Below are positions 37,721 through 45,705 of a stretch of DNA of 64,000 nt, in pieces (the stretch's first letter is position 1; each line of letters begins with the position of its first letter). Made by a program: the position numbers and the translations under genes. Under the pieces are notes generated by a model. It was given only the letters and a program-made list of their open reading frames with translations. It had not been told where the DNA came from and made no database searches. Source of the DNA: Candidatus Endomicrobium labiotermitis. GTDB taxonomy: Bacteria; Elusimicrobiota; Endomicrobiia; Endomicrobiales; Endomicrobiaceae. The stretch spans positions 1 through 64,000 of the forward strand of contig WRFE01000001.1 of the NCBI GenBank assembly GCA_009778965.1, read 5' to 3'.

Positions 37721-37805
37721 TTTTGAGTTTAGACAAGGAAGAAACAAGGGAAGTTTACGCACAAAGGTAAATGCCCGAAGTTTCTGACGCAGTATAAACT
37801 CAAAA
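37721..37805. repeat. 85-bp element with perfect 11-bp terminal inverted repeats
   Basis: TTTTGAGTTTA at the left end and TAAACTCAAAA at the right end pair exactly. Interior shows the same landmarks as the copy at 13566-13662 (CAAGG, GGGAAGTTTACG, GTAAATG, GACGCAG). It lies 14 bp downstream of the tRNA gene. Confidence 0.7.
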
Positions 37806-37818
37806 AATGAAGCAAAAA

Positions 37819-37890
37819 TGGCGGCGGGTGGAATTGAACCACCGGCCAAAGGCTTATGAGTCCTCTGCTCTACCCCTGAGCTACGCCGCC
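37819..37890 (-). tRNA. tRNA-Met (anticodon CAT)
   Basis: The minus strand folds into a cloverleaf: acceptor GGCGGCG/CGCCGCC, D arm GCTC-AGGGGTA-GAGC, anticodon loop CTCATAA, T arm GGTGG-TTCAATT-CCACC, discriminator A. CCA is not encoded. The anticodon stem GAGGA/GCCTT has an A31-G39 mismatch and a G-U pair. Acceptor pair 1-72 is G-C and the D arm lacks initiator features; elongator Met is likely, though a tilS-modified tRNA-Ile(CAU) cannot be excluded. Confidence 0.9.
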
Positions 37891-38073
37891 GTTAAAACTG
37901 CCGAAAAGAACAAAACTGCTAAAAATAAGTTTGATAATTTTACTAATTTCAACCTCTAAAAGCAAGCAATAACTGCAGAAGATGAGATGATTAGACATTG
38001 AGAAGTTGAGTAACGACAACGGCAACTGCGGAAAGAAAGATGATGGAAAACTGCCTTTACTCAACGCCACATC

Positions 38074-38102
38074 TTCCATAGCGTATTTTAAAATTGTATA
38101 AT
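38074..38102 (+). promoter_or_regulatory. Promoter of the cyclophilin gene
   Basis: TTCCAT (38074-38079), 17 bp, TATAAT (38097-38102), with TTG before the -10 box (extended -10 character). The leader of about 28 nt ends in a strong GAAAGGAG ribosome binding site. Confidence 0.55.
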
Positions 38103-38136
38103 CATTAAACATAAAAATATCTGAAAGGAGATTAAA

Positions 38137-38643
38137 ATGATTGCAATTTTTGAAACATCTATGGGAACAATTAAGGTAAAACTTCTCCCTAAAAATGCGC
38201 CTCTTACGGTTGAAAACTTTGTGGAACTTGCCGAAGGCAAAAGAGAATTTATCGAACCTAAAACCGGCAAAAAAATAAAAAAGAAATTTTATGACGGATT
38301 AATATTCCACAGAGTCATCCCCGAATTTATGATACAGGGCGGCGACCCTTTAGGAACGGGAACAGGCGGTCCCGGATATAAATTTCAGGATGAAATCGAT
38401 CCTTCATTAAAATTCGACAAACCCGGAATACTTGCGATGGCAAACGCGGGACCTAACTCAAACGGATCACAATTTTTCATAACCGAAGTTTCAACGCCTT
38501 GGTTAAACGGAAACCATACAATTTTTGGACAGGTCACAGAAGGTTTGGATATAATTAAAAATATAGCCAGATCTGAAGTTGATTTTTCTGACAAACCTAT
38601 AGATGATGTAATATTGAAAAGCGTTACAATAGAAAAAGAGTAA
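38137..38643 (+). CDS. ppiB: Cyclophilin-type peptidyl-prolyl isomerase
   Basis: A 168-residue cytoplasmic cyclophilin. Active-site segments are FHRVIPEFMIQGGDP, MANAGPNSNGSQFFIT and LNGNHTIFGQV; the catalytic Arg is in FHRV. No signal peptide. It accelerates proline isomerisation in folding proteins. A strong GGAG ribosome binding site lies upstream. Confidence 0.94.
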   Translation: MIAIFETSMGTIKVKLLPKNAPLTVENFVELAEGKREFIEPKTGKKIKKKFYDGLIFHRVIPEFMIQGGDPLGTGTGGPGYKFQDEIDPSLKFDKPGILAMANAGPNSNGSQFFITEVSTPWLNGNHTIFGQVTEGLDIIKNIARSEVDFSDKPIDDVILKSVTIEKE

Positions 38644-38650
38644 CAAATGT

Positions 38651-38760
38651 CGTCATCGCGAGCCTGTGAAACAGGCGTGGCGATCTAGACAATAAAACTG
38701 TCGTTTTCTTTAGCTTTCTGGATTGCTTCGTCAAGACTTCATCTTTCCTCGCAATGACAG
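38651..38760. repeat. Compound intergenic repeat with inverted ends
   Basis: Starts CGTCATCGCGAGCCTGTGAA and ends TCTTTCCTCGCAATGACAG, with GGATTGCTTCGTCAAGACTT in the middle. The end resembles the unit inserted in the SDR gene at 59692. Confidence 0.65.
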
Positions 38761-38776
38761 GCAAAGGATTTTGTCT

Positions 38777-39301
38777 ATGAAAAAAGTTGTTTTTATAACT
38801 GCTCCTGAAGTTTTCAGAGATGAGGAATATTACAAACCTAAAAAAATTCTTGAAGACGCAGGAATTCAGGTTTTAACGGCAAGCATAAAAAAAGGCGAAA
38901 TTACCGGAAGGTTCGGCTATAAAGCCGTAAGCGACATGACAATTGATGAAGTAAAACCGGAAAATTTTGACGCAATTGTGTATATAGGCGGAGCGGGAGC
39001 ACAGGTATTTTTTGAAAATCCTGTAGCTTTGAAACTTGCTAACGGCTTTTACAACTCCAAAAAAATAACCGCTTCAATTTGCATAGCGGGAGTAACGCTT
39101 GCAAACGCCGGGGTTTTAAAAGACAAGACTGCTACGGTTTTTATTGACGGAAAAGATTCCTTAGTAAAAGGCGGAGCAAATTATACGGGAAATCCGCTGG
39201 AAATTGACGGAAATATTATTACGGGAAACGGTCCTGAAGCCGCTGAAGATTTTGGAAACGCAATTTTGAAGACACTGAAAGAGACTGTATTGTCATCCTG
39301 A
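38777..39301 (+). CDS. DJ-1/PfpI family protein
   Basis: A 174-residue protein of the DJ-1/PfpI/class I glutamine amidotransferase-like family. The nucleophile is Cys102 in ASICIAGVTLANAG, with acidic residues Glu16/Glu17 near the N-terminus. Family members act as glyoxalases, deglycases or chaperones; function here open. I use the ATG at 38777, preceded by AAAGGA; an earlier start falls inside a repeat. The last codons (VLSS) and the stop are supplied by the repeat GTCATCCTGAAC, so the original 3' end was replaced. Confidence 0.88.
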   Translation: MKKVVFITAPEVFRDEEYYKPKKILEDAGIQVLTASIKKGEITGRFGYKAVSDMTIDEVKPENFDAIVYIGGAGAQVFFENPVALKLANGFYNSKKITASICIAGVTLANAGVLKDKTATVFIDGKDSLVKGGANYTGNPLEIDGNIITGNGPEAAEDFGNAILKTLKETVLSS

Positions 39302-39354
39302 ACTTGATTCAGGATCTCGTTGTTTAGATTGCGGGTCAAGCCCGCAATGACGGA
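39292..39354. repeat. Inverted repeat that supplies the DJ-1 gene's stop codon
   Basis: GTCATCCTGAACTTGATTCAGG (first part) and GCGGGTCAAGCCCGCAATGAC (second part). The TGA of the DJ-1 gene is the CCTGA of the left arm. A partial third unit GCGGATCAAGTCTGCAATGAC lies near 39430. Confidence 0.7.
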
Positions 39355-39379
39355 TACGACAAACGATTTTATATAGCAA

Positions 39380-39414
39380 AAAGACTTCGGAAGAATATTC
39401 CGAAGTCTTTTTTT
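39380..39414. terminator. Bidirectional rho-independent terminator
   Basis: A perfect 13-bp stem AAAGACTTCGGAA / TTCCGAAGTCTTT with a 5-nt loop, A-run on the left and T-run on the right. It separates the convergent DJ-1 and phoU genes. Confidence 0.92.
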
Positions 39415-39463
39415 ATTTATGATGCTATTGCGGATCAAGTCTGCAATGACACCGGTTTTATTA

Positions 39464-40126
39464 TTACTGAACTTCTTGAAGTTTTCTATGTTTAATAACT
39501 TCACCGTCTGACAAATAAATAGTGTCTTCGCATATATTCGTGGCAAGATCGGCTATTCTTTCAAGATTTGAAGCTATGTTCATAAGCCTTAACGCGCGCG
39601 TTACGGTTTTACTGTCTTTTTGCATAAATTCGGTCAATTCTTCCGTTATGCGTAATTTAAAACTGTCAATTTCATCGTCTTTTTTCAACACCTCTTTCGC
39701 AAGACACACATCCTCGTTTACAAAAGCTCTTATTGACTCTTTAAGCATATTTAAAGTTAATTTGCTCATTTTCGGAGTATCTATAAACGGCTTTATAAAT
39801 GGATGAGAAATTATAAAAAGCCCGTTTTGGGAAATATTTGTAGCGTGATCTGCCATTCTTTCCAAATCATTACTCATCTTTATAGCGCTTATAATCGTTC
39901 TTAAATTCTTAGCAACAGGCTGATACTGGGCTATATAATTTACACAGATTTCGTCAAAATCAACTTCATACTTATTGGCAACAGCCTCATCTTTGTCAAT
40001 AACTTCATGCAGCAAGTATTCATTTCTGTTTATTGTACCTTCAATACTTTTAGCGACCATTTTTTCAACGTGTTCGGCATATTCTATTATGCCTTTTTTC
40101 AAAAATAAAACTTTTTCCTGAAACAT
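39464..40126 (-). CDS. phoU: PhoU phosphate signalling protein
   Basis: A 220-residue all-helical protein with the two PhoU domains and their metal-binding E/DxxxD patterns (ERMADHATNI and ERIADLATNICEDTIYL). PhoU represses PhoR signalling and PstSCAB when phosphate is plentiful. It is the last gene of the pst run, separated from pstB by repeats and with GGAG upstream of the ATG. Confidence 0.95.
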   Translation of the reverse strand: MFQEKVLFLKKGIIEYAEHVEKMVAKSIEGTINRNEYLLHEVIDKDEAVANKYEVDFDEICVNYIAQYQPVAKNLRTIISAIKMSNDLERMADHATNISQNGLFIISHPFIKPFIDTPKMSKLTLNMLKESIRAFVNEDVCLAKEVLKKDDEIDSFKLRITEELTEFMQKDSKTVTRALRLMNIASNLERIADLATNICEDTIYLSDGEVIKHRKLQEVQ

Positions 40127-40181
40127 TGTTGTTCTCCGTATATATTTATTTCAATTTATTAATGTCGTTGAGGCTTTTATA

Positions 40182-40350
40182 TTTTGAGCGAGGCAAGGCT
40201 TGCGGCGGCGAAGTGTACCGAAGTGACAAACCTTTCTTTTGTCATCCCCGAGTGTCTTAATCGGGGATCCACTTTTGCTAAAAATCTTTATTTCCTCTAT
40301 TTTTTCAACACCCAACATGGATTCCCGATAACAAATTTCGGGAATGACAC
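40182..40350. repeat. Two adjoining intergenic repeats between pstB and phoU
   Basis: 40182-40236 starts TTTTGAGCGAGGCAAGGC and continues GAAGTGTACCGAAGTGAC, resembling the left half of the 97- and 85-bp elements without a right end. 40241-40350 starts GTCATCCCCGAGTGTC and ends TTTCGGGAATGAC, an inverted-end unit with its own internal hairpins. Together they fill the 236-bp gap; no gene seen. Confidence 0.6.
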
Positions 40351-40362
40351 AAAAAATCCTAA

Positions 40363-41133
40363 TCATCCAAATTTGCCGGATAAGTATTCTTCCGTCTTCT
40401 TCTCTGCCGGTACCGTAAACACTTTACTTGTAGGACCAAACTCGATAAGCTCGCCCAAATACATAAACGCCGTATAATCGGAAACCCTTGCCGCCTGCTG
40501 CATGTTGTGAGTTACTATTACGATAGTATATTGTTTTTTAAGCTCTAAAATTAAATCTTCAATTTTTGTCGTAGAAATCGGGTCAAGGCTCGCGCATGGC
40601 TCGTCAAACAAAATAACTTCAGGCTCTACGGCAAGGCATCTGGCTATGCAAAGCCTCTGCTGCTGTCCGCCGGAAAGTTTCAACGCGTTATCGTGAAGCC
40701 TGTCTTTAACTTCATTCCACAGCGCCGCTTTACGAAGCGATTCTTCTACTGTCTGAGCTATCTTTTTCTTGTTTCTTTCGCCGTTTATTTCAAGTCCGTA
40801 CGCAATATTTTGAAATATCGTTTTCGGAAAAGGATTAGGCTTTTGAAAAACCATTCCCACTTTTCGCCTTATTTTTACTACGTCAATTTTCTTATCTAAA
40901 ATGTCATCGCCGTCAAGAAAGATATTGCCTTCTACCCTGGTGCCGATGACTAAATCATTCATTTTATTTAAAAGCCTTATAAACGTTGATTTGCCGCAGC
41001 CGGACGGTCCTATAAAAGCCGTAACTTTATTATCATAAAAATTAATGCTCATATTTTTTATGGCCTGATGATTTCCATAATAAAAATTTACATTTTTTGC
41101 TTCTATTCTTACTGCGTTATTTTCAGTGGACAT
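40363..41133 (-). CDS. pstB: Phosphate ABC transporter ATP-binding protein
   Basis: The ATPase of the high-affinity phosphate importer, 256 residues. Walker [11 protein letters not shown]-loop [11 protein letters not shown], signature [13 protein letters not shown] and Walker [14 protein letters not shown] are all present. The family-typical long NMNDL-like insertion after Walker A (RLLNKMNDL) supports PstB. It overlaps pstA by 11 bp. Confidence 0.97.
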   Translation of the reverse strand: MSTENNAVRIEAKNVNFYYGNHQAIKNMSINFYDNKVTAFIGPSGCGKSTFIRLLNKMNDLVIGTRVEGNIFLDGDDILDKKIDVVKIRRKVGMVFQKPNPFPKTIFQNIAYGLEINGERNKKKIAQTVEESLRKAALWNEVKDRLHDNALKLSGGQQQRLCIARCLAVEPEVILFDEPCASLDPISTTKIEDLILELKKQYTIVIVTHNMQQAARVSDYTAFMYLGELIEFGPTSKVFTVPAEKKTEEYLSGKFG

Positions 41134-41989
41134 AAGAGCTCCTGTATTTATTTCTTATAATGATGGCAATGGCGGATATTAAAAGCACTATTGCCAAAAG
41201 TATCAGCGCGCTGCCGTAAGCTATCGGCGTCTGCAATTCGGGTTTTGTGCCTTCCGTCATCAGCGCGTATATATGGTAAGGCAAAGCCATAACTTCCGAA
41301 AAAATCGAGTTAGGATAGCCTCTTTTATAAAATGTAGCAGCGGTAAAAAGTATCGGCGCGGTTTCTCCGGCTGCTCTTCCCACGCTCAAAATAACGCCTG
41401 TCATTATGCCGGGGACAGCCGCGGGAATTACTGTTTTTCTTATAGTCTGCCACTGCGTGGCGCCTAAAGCCAGAGAAGCTTCTCTTATAGAACGCGGAAC
41501 AGCCATAAGAGCTTCCTGCGATGCCGATATAATAGCCGGTAAAATCAAAATTCCGAGCGTCAAACTTCCGGAAAGTATTGAAACTCCGAACCCTAAAAAT
41601 TTTACAAACACCGCTAAACCGAAAAGCCCGAATACAACTGACGGAACGCCCGCCAGATTATTTATACTCATTCTTATAATGTTTACTATGTAACCTTTCG
41701 GGCTGTACTCGTTTAGATAAACGGCGCACGCAAGGCCCAGCGGAAGCGCGAAAAGTACCGCTCCTACGGTTAAATAAAAAGTCCCTACTATGGCGGGAGC
41801 CACTCCGCCTGCTGTCATACCTTTACGCGGAACCGAAGTAAGAAATTCCCATGAAATTACGCTAAACCCTTTTGTAAATATCAAATAAATAATACTCACT
41901 AAAAAGAATAACGTAATAATTACGCTTAAAGTTATTATAAAGAAACCTAATTTTTCCGTGATTTTATTTTTTAGAGATTTATTTATCAT
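41123..41989 (-). CDS. pstA: Phosphate ABC transporter permease A
   Basis: A 288-residue inner-membrane permease with six helices and the EAA-type coupling loop [37 protein letters not shown] is typical of PstA. Overlaps pstC by 4 bp (ATGA) and pstB by 11 bp, so the subunits are translated together. Confidence 0.95.
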   Translation of the reverse strand: MINKSLKNKITEKLGFFIITLSVIITLFFLVSIIYLIFTKGFSVISWEFLTSVPRKGMTAGGVAPAIVGTFYLTVGAVLFALPLGLACAVYLNEYSPKGYIVNIIRMSINNLAGVPSVVFGLFGLAVFVKFLGFGVSILSGSLTLGILILPAIISASQEALMAVPRSIREASLALGATQWQTIRKTVIPAAVPGIMTGVILSVGRAAGETAPILFTAATFYKRGYPNSIFSEVMALPYHIYALMTEGTKPELQTPIAYGSALILLAIVLLISAIAIIIRNKYRSSYVH

Positions 41990-42870
41990 CTGTCTAACCC
42001 CAGTTTCACTCTGTATTTCTTGCTTATCATTTCTGCAGCGGCATTAAATATAAGAGTAATAAAAAATAAAATAAGCCCTATCGCGAAAAGGGCATGATAA
42101 TGATTGCTTCCCACTGCCGCTTCTCCCATTTCCGCAGCAATCGCGGAAGTCATGGGGCGCACGGAATCAAAGAAAGAACCCGGTATAACGGCTGAGCCGC
42201 CCGAAACCATCAAAACAGTCATGGTTTCACCGACAACTCTGCTCATACCCAAAATTACCGAAGTAGATATTCCGGAAGCTGCAGCCGGAATAATAACTTT
42301 AATAAGAGTCTGCCATCTGTTTGCGCCTAAAGCAAAAGACGCTTCCCTGAAACTGCTGGGAACAAAACTTAAAGCGTCTTCAGATATGCTTGCCACTGTC
42401 GGAATCGCCATAATCCCTAAAACGACGCTTGCCGTAAGGGCGCAAAGCCCCGTAGGAATGTTAAAAAGTTTTTGCACAAAAGGCGCAACTATAAGCATTC
42501 CGAAAAAACCATATACAATAGAAGGTATTCCGCCCAAAATTTCAATAACGGGCTTTAATATTTGCCGCTGTCTTGCAGAAGCAAGTTCATATACATATAA
42601 AGCAGTGCCTATGCCAAGAGGCACACACACCACCAATGCGCCGACAGTAACCCACACAGAGCCGAGAATTAAAGGCAAAACGCCAAAATCCGCGGGATCA
42701 TACGTAGGATACCAATGCTTGCCGAATAAAAAATGAAAGATTTTTACTTCAGAAAATAAAGGTAAGCTTTCTTTGAATAAAACAAAAACGATACCGGCAA
42801 GAAAAAATAACGAAGCAAACGCCAAAACCGTAAATAATATTTTTATAGTACGTTCTTTAAAACTATACAA
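41986..42870 (-). CDS. pstC: Phosphate ABC transporter permease C
   Basis: A 294-residue permease with six helices and the coupling loop EASFALGANRWQTLIKVIIPAA, plus GGIPSIVYGFFG. I start it at the TTG at 42870, six nt after GGGGGAG, an excellent ribosome binding site. The frame is open to an ATG at 42927, but that adds a Pro/Gly-rich peptide of 19 residues translated from a hairpin. The rare TTG start may lower expression relative to pstS. Confidence 0.92.
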   Translation of the reverse strand: MYSFKERTIKILFTVLAFASLFFLAGIVFVLFKESLPLFSEVKIFHFLFGKHWYPTYDPADFGVLPLILGSVWVTVGALVVCVPLGIGTALYVYELASARQRQILKPVIEILGGIPSIVYGFFGMLIVAPFVQKLFNIPTGLCALTASVVLGIMAIPTVASISEDALSFVPSSFREASFALGANRWQTLIKVIIPAAASGISTSVILGMSRVVGETMTVLMVSGGSAVIPGSFFDSVRPMTSAIAAEMGEAAVGSNHYHALFAIGLILFFITLIFNAAAEMISKKYRVKLGLDR

Positions 42871-42898
42871 GATTTCTCCCCCTCCCCCTGTGACTTTT

Positions 42899-42925
42899 GA
42901 AGGCGGCGGGGGTAACGCCGCCTTC
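42899..42925. promoter_or_regulatory. Intercistronic hairpin between pstS and pstC
   Basis: A 10-bp perfect stem GAAGGCGGCG / CGCCGCCTTC with a 7-nt loop. A second small stem CCGCA/TGCGG lies at about 42939-42955. No T-run follows on the minus strand, so it is more likely a 3'-end stabiliser for the pstS part of the transcript than a terminator. Confidence 0.6.
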
Positions 42926-42964
42926 ATTCCTTACAAGCCCGCAGCTTTTGCGGACAATTTTTAT

Positions 42965-43765
42965 TTACTGTAACGGAACAAAACCTTCTTCTCCGACTAT
43001 TTTCTGGCCATCATCGCTTAAAAGAAAATCTATAAAATCCTTAACCATTCCTTTAGGATCGCCGTTTGTATAGAAAAACAAAGGTCTTGAATAAGGATAT
43101 TTTCCGGTTAAAACAGTTTCATTGCTGGCACTAATGCCATCTATTTTAACAGCTTTTATACTATTACTTATATACCCTATTCCCACATAGCCGATAGCGC
43201 CCGGAGTATTGGTAATAGTAGTTACTATAGCCTGGTTAGAAGCCTGCATAAGCGCTTTGCCTACAACTTTTTGCTTGTTCAAAGCAAGTTCGCTGAAAGT
43301 TTCATACGTTCCGCTTGCGGAATCTCTTGAAACTACTACTATGCTTTCATTTTTTCCGCCGACTTCAGACCAGTTGGTAATTTTTCCGGTATAAATGTCA
43401 GCTATCTGTTTTTTGGAAAGACCTGAAATAGAATTGTTTCTATTTACTATAACTGCTATTCCGTCCATTGCAATTACAGTCGCTTTTGTTTTTCTGCCTT
43501 TTGAAGCCGCAGCCTGAATTTCGGTATCTCTTATAGATCTTGAAGCCATAGCTATATCGCATGTTCCTGAAACTAGCGAATTGATACCTACTCCTGAACC
43601 GCCGCCTCTTACAGTAAGATCAGCTTTGGAGTTTGAATCCATAAATTCTTCAGCCGCTCTCTGCGCTATTGGAAGGACTGTTGTAGAACCTTCAAGCACA
43701 ATTTTACTGGCAAACACATTTCCGGCAAACAACATTGCCGCTAATACCGCAAATACTTTCTTCAT
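42965..43765 (-). CDS. pstS: Periplasmic phosphate-binding protein
   Basis: A 266-residue exported binding protein with a signal peptide ending VFAS. The phosphate-binding loops are seen in LEGSTTVLPIAQRAAEE, RGGGSGVGINSLV, MASRSIRDTE and VSRDSASGTYETF. It delivers phosphate to PstCA. AAGGAG precedes the ATG. The 178-bp gap to the porin upstream contains a repeat (43871-43910) but no terminator. Confidence 0.96.
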   Translation of the reverse strand: MKKVFAVLAAMLFAGNVFASKIVLEGSTTVLPIAQRAAEEFMDSNSKADLTVRGGGSGVGINSLVSGTCDIAMASRSIRDTEIQAAASKGRKTKATVIAMDGIAVIVNRNNSISGLSKKQIADIYTGKITNWSEVGGKNESIVVVSRDSASGTYETFSELALNKQKVVGKALMQASNQAIVTTITNTPGAIGYVGIGYISNSIKAVKIDGISASNETVLTGKYPYSRPLFFYTNGDPKGMVKDFIDFLLSDDGQKIVGEEGFVPLQ

Positions 43766-43943
43766 TACTTTTTCTCCTTGTTTTTTATTTCTCTTTTTAA
43801 ATTTGTTTGGCGAGAGGTAACTAGTCTCTCTTTAAGTACTTTCCGATTAGATGCCACCAAACTCTTATATTCCCAGATTGCTTCGTCGGAAACAAAGTTT
43901 CCTCCTCGCAACTACTATCAACTATTTTTATTGACTGCTATTA

Positions 43944-45290
43944 TTAGAATCTGTAAACCAAATCAAACTGCGCTACCTGAGCCGGAGCCTTACCGTCAAG
44001 GTTTGTCATATCGTAATAAGTGATTACGCCTGACAAGTTTTGAAGAAGTCCCGTAGTAACTGAATATTCCATACCTTTACCGGGCATCGCGCCATAAGCA
44101 TCGGTGTTACCAAAACCCGTAGGTATTGCCGCTTTACCTAAGAAACGATATGCGCCTTTAAACTGCCAGGTTCCAAGCTTGCCTATTCTGTCATCTCCGA
44201 AACCAAGGCATATTAAATAACCGTTTTTGTCTTCATCTTTAAGATTGTAAGTTTTTTTAGCTTTGTTAAAATCATCGTTTACGTTTGTCGTATAATCTCC
44301 GCTCAAACTAACGCCGAATCTTGAAACAACCTCTTTATACTTAAACTCAAAACTGGGATTTACGAGCGAATAATCATAAGGCTGGACGGAAGTATTAACA
44401 AACCATCTTCCTGAACCAAACGCTCCTGTTTCATTGGAAGCTACGTATTTCCCTCTCAAATAAAACTGCTGTAAAGAAACGCCGACTTTCGCTGAGAATT
44501 TTTCATACTTATAATCTATTCCGGGCTGCGCTATTAAAATAGTAGGCATACCGGTTGCACTGCTGCCGGTCGCGTTATTAGAAACTCCGTAATAGGTTTC
44601 TCTTTTTTCACCCAATGCATACCATCCCGCATTTGCGAAGAAAGTAACGTCTGAATTTAAAACTTTTTTAAAGTTAAACGCTAAGCCGTCCGGATTTACA
44701 TCGCTTTTCCATATCAGCTGCGAAGGCATCCATAATTGGGCTCCGCTTCTTACTTTACCGCCTGATACGGTCATCCAGTCAGTCGCAGCGTATTCTAAAT
44801 ATGCATAATCCAAAAATATGGGAACTTTATTGAAAGCTTCAAAAGTATGGTTTGCTGAAGTAGGATTTTTATCTCCGGTACCGGCCATTGCGCCTGTAGC
44901 TAATCCGAAAGCAACTTTAAGACCTTCTAACGGCATACTTTCAATGCCCAAACGGAATCTTTCACGCACACGTACTCTTTCTGTGTGTGTTTCTGCGGCA
45001 TTATTAGCATCTGAAGAGTCTATCTGGGTTCTTAAACGAAGATCTCCTCTTACTTTAAGAGTTTGAACCCAAAGCGGAACCGCTTCATTTTTGCCTGTTG
45101 CTGTTTTGGCTTTGACATCTTCTTTTGTTTCGGTAATAATTCTCTGGGCTTCACCAAACGTAATCACGCCTTTTTCGGCAAGAATTGTGGCTAACTTGTC
45201 GACCTCGGCAAATGCTGTGCCGCTCATAAATGCTACCGCCGTCAACGTCAAAACAACTTTCTGCAACTGCTTTGCTAACTTTGCTCTCAT
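43944..45290 (-). CDS. Putative outer-membrane porin of the phosphate regulon
   Basis: A 448-residue protein with a signal peptide ending AFA. A short SLH-like or coiled segment follows, DKLATILAEKGVITFGEAQRI, then an amphipathic beta-barrel with many Tyr/Phe-containing strands, RGDLRLRTQI and a C-terminal aromatic residue, FDLVYRF, the outer-membrane assembly signal. It fits the putative porin family (PF16930-like). Location between phoR and pstS and a Pho-box promoter suggest it admits phosphate across the outer membrane. Confidence 0.82.
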   Translation of the reverse strand: MRAKLAKQLQKVVLTLTAVAFMSGTAFAEVDKLATILAEKGVITFGEAQRIITETKEDVKAKTATGKNEAVPLWVQTLKVRGDLRLRTQIDSSDANNAAETHTERVRVRERFRLGIESMPLEGLKVAFGLATGAMAGTGDKNPTSANHTFEAFNKVPIFLDYAYLEYAATDWMTVSGGKVRSGAQLWMPSQLIWKSDVNPDGLAFNFKKVLNSDVTFFANAGWYALGEKRETYYGVSNNATGSSATGMPTILIAQPGIDYKYEKFSAKVGVSLQQFYLRGKYVASNETGAFGSGRWFVNTSVQPYDYSLVNPSFEFKYKEVVSRFGVSLSGDYTTNVNDDFNKAKKTYNLKDEDKNGYLICLGFGDDRIGKLGTWQFKGAYRFLGKAAIPTGFGNTDAYGAMPGKGMEYSVTTGLLQNLSGVITYYDMTNLDGKAPAQVAQFDLVYRF

Positions 45291-45304
45291 CTTTACTTTC
45301 TCCT

Positions 45305-45381
45305 TTGGGTCTTTACCCCTGGCGCTCTGCGCCTCGGCACACTGTGCCTTTTATTTGGACATTTTCGTCCTTACGGGTAAA
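45305..45381 (-). promoter_or_regulatory. Structured 5' leader of the porin mRNA (candidate four-way junction)
   Basis: Read on the minus strand, UUUACCC (45381-45375) pairs with GGGUAAA (45318-45312), closing three hairpins: GGAC-GUCC (45370-45357), GGCAC-GUGCC (45348-45336) and GGCGC-GCGCC (45333-45321). The same GGGU can instead pair with ACCC (45310-45307) to form a hairpin directly before the ribosome binding site AAAGGAG. The two pairings exclude each other. Family unknown to me. Confidence 0.55.
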
Positions 45382-45394
45382 TAATACAAAACGC

Positions 45395-45434
45395 ATATTA
45401 AGAAGAAATAAAGAGTTTGTTAGTTTTGTGTTAA
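45395..45434 (-). promoter_or_regulatory. Pho-box promoter of the porin gene
   Basis: Minus strand: TTAACA (45434-45429) and CTAACA (45423-45418), an 11-bp-spaced direct repeat as in PhoB/PhoP operators, then 17 bp to TAATAT (45400-45395). The second repeat occupies the -35 position, as expected of a PhoB-activated promoter. Confidence 0.6.
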
Positions 45435-45445
45435 GAGCTTTTTTT

Positions 45446-45505
45446 GTTTTATTTGCTTCGGCACTGAATTGCATTCGCTCATATTTTTTAAGCAATTTCA
45501 AAACT
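45446..45505 (-). repeat. Dispersed repeat, copy 2 of a 60-bp family
   Basis: On the minus strand AGTTTTGAAATTGCTTAAAA ... GCAATTCAGTGCC, matching 8374-8437 on the plus strand. It lies just upstream of the porin Pho box. The rest of the 415-bp gap (45506-45640) shows nothing I recognise beyond a GGGGTTTT-rich palindrome at about 45603-45617. Confidence 0.7.
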
Positions 45506-45635
45506 CGCGGCATATAACGACTTGTGTTGCCGCTCAAACAGTTGAAATTGAATAATCTTAAAAAATTCTCACTCATAGACGAATAAGGTGCCTGTCGCAA
45601 ACAAAACCCGGGGTTTTAAAGACAACAACGACACA

Positions 45636-45668
45636 AAGAAAAACCGGCTGAAAAAATTCAGCCGGTTT
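45636..45668 (-). terminator. Rho-independent terminator after phoR
   Basis: Minus strand: a 12-bp perfect stem AAACCGGCTGAA / TTCAGCCGGTTT followed by TTTTTC. It ends the dedA-phoB-phoR transcript and separates it from the porin promoter. Confidence 0.88.
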
Positions 45669-45705
45669 AAAAAACACTGCTATTATATATAGGTGTATTT
45701 GAAGT

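Noticed and set aside
38723..38776. 18-codon extension of the DJ-1 gene
   Set aside because: It is translated from the intergenic repeat; the ATG at 38777 has the ribosome binding site.
45313..45600. Minus-strand open frame upstream of the porin
   Set aside because: It is made of the dispersed repeat, the Pho box and the structured leader; no start signal or family.
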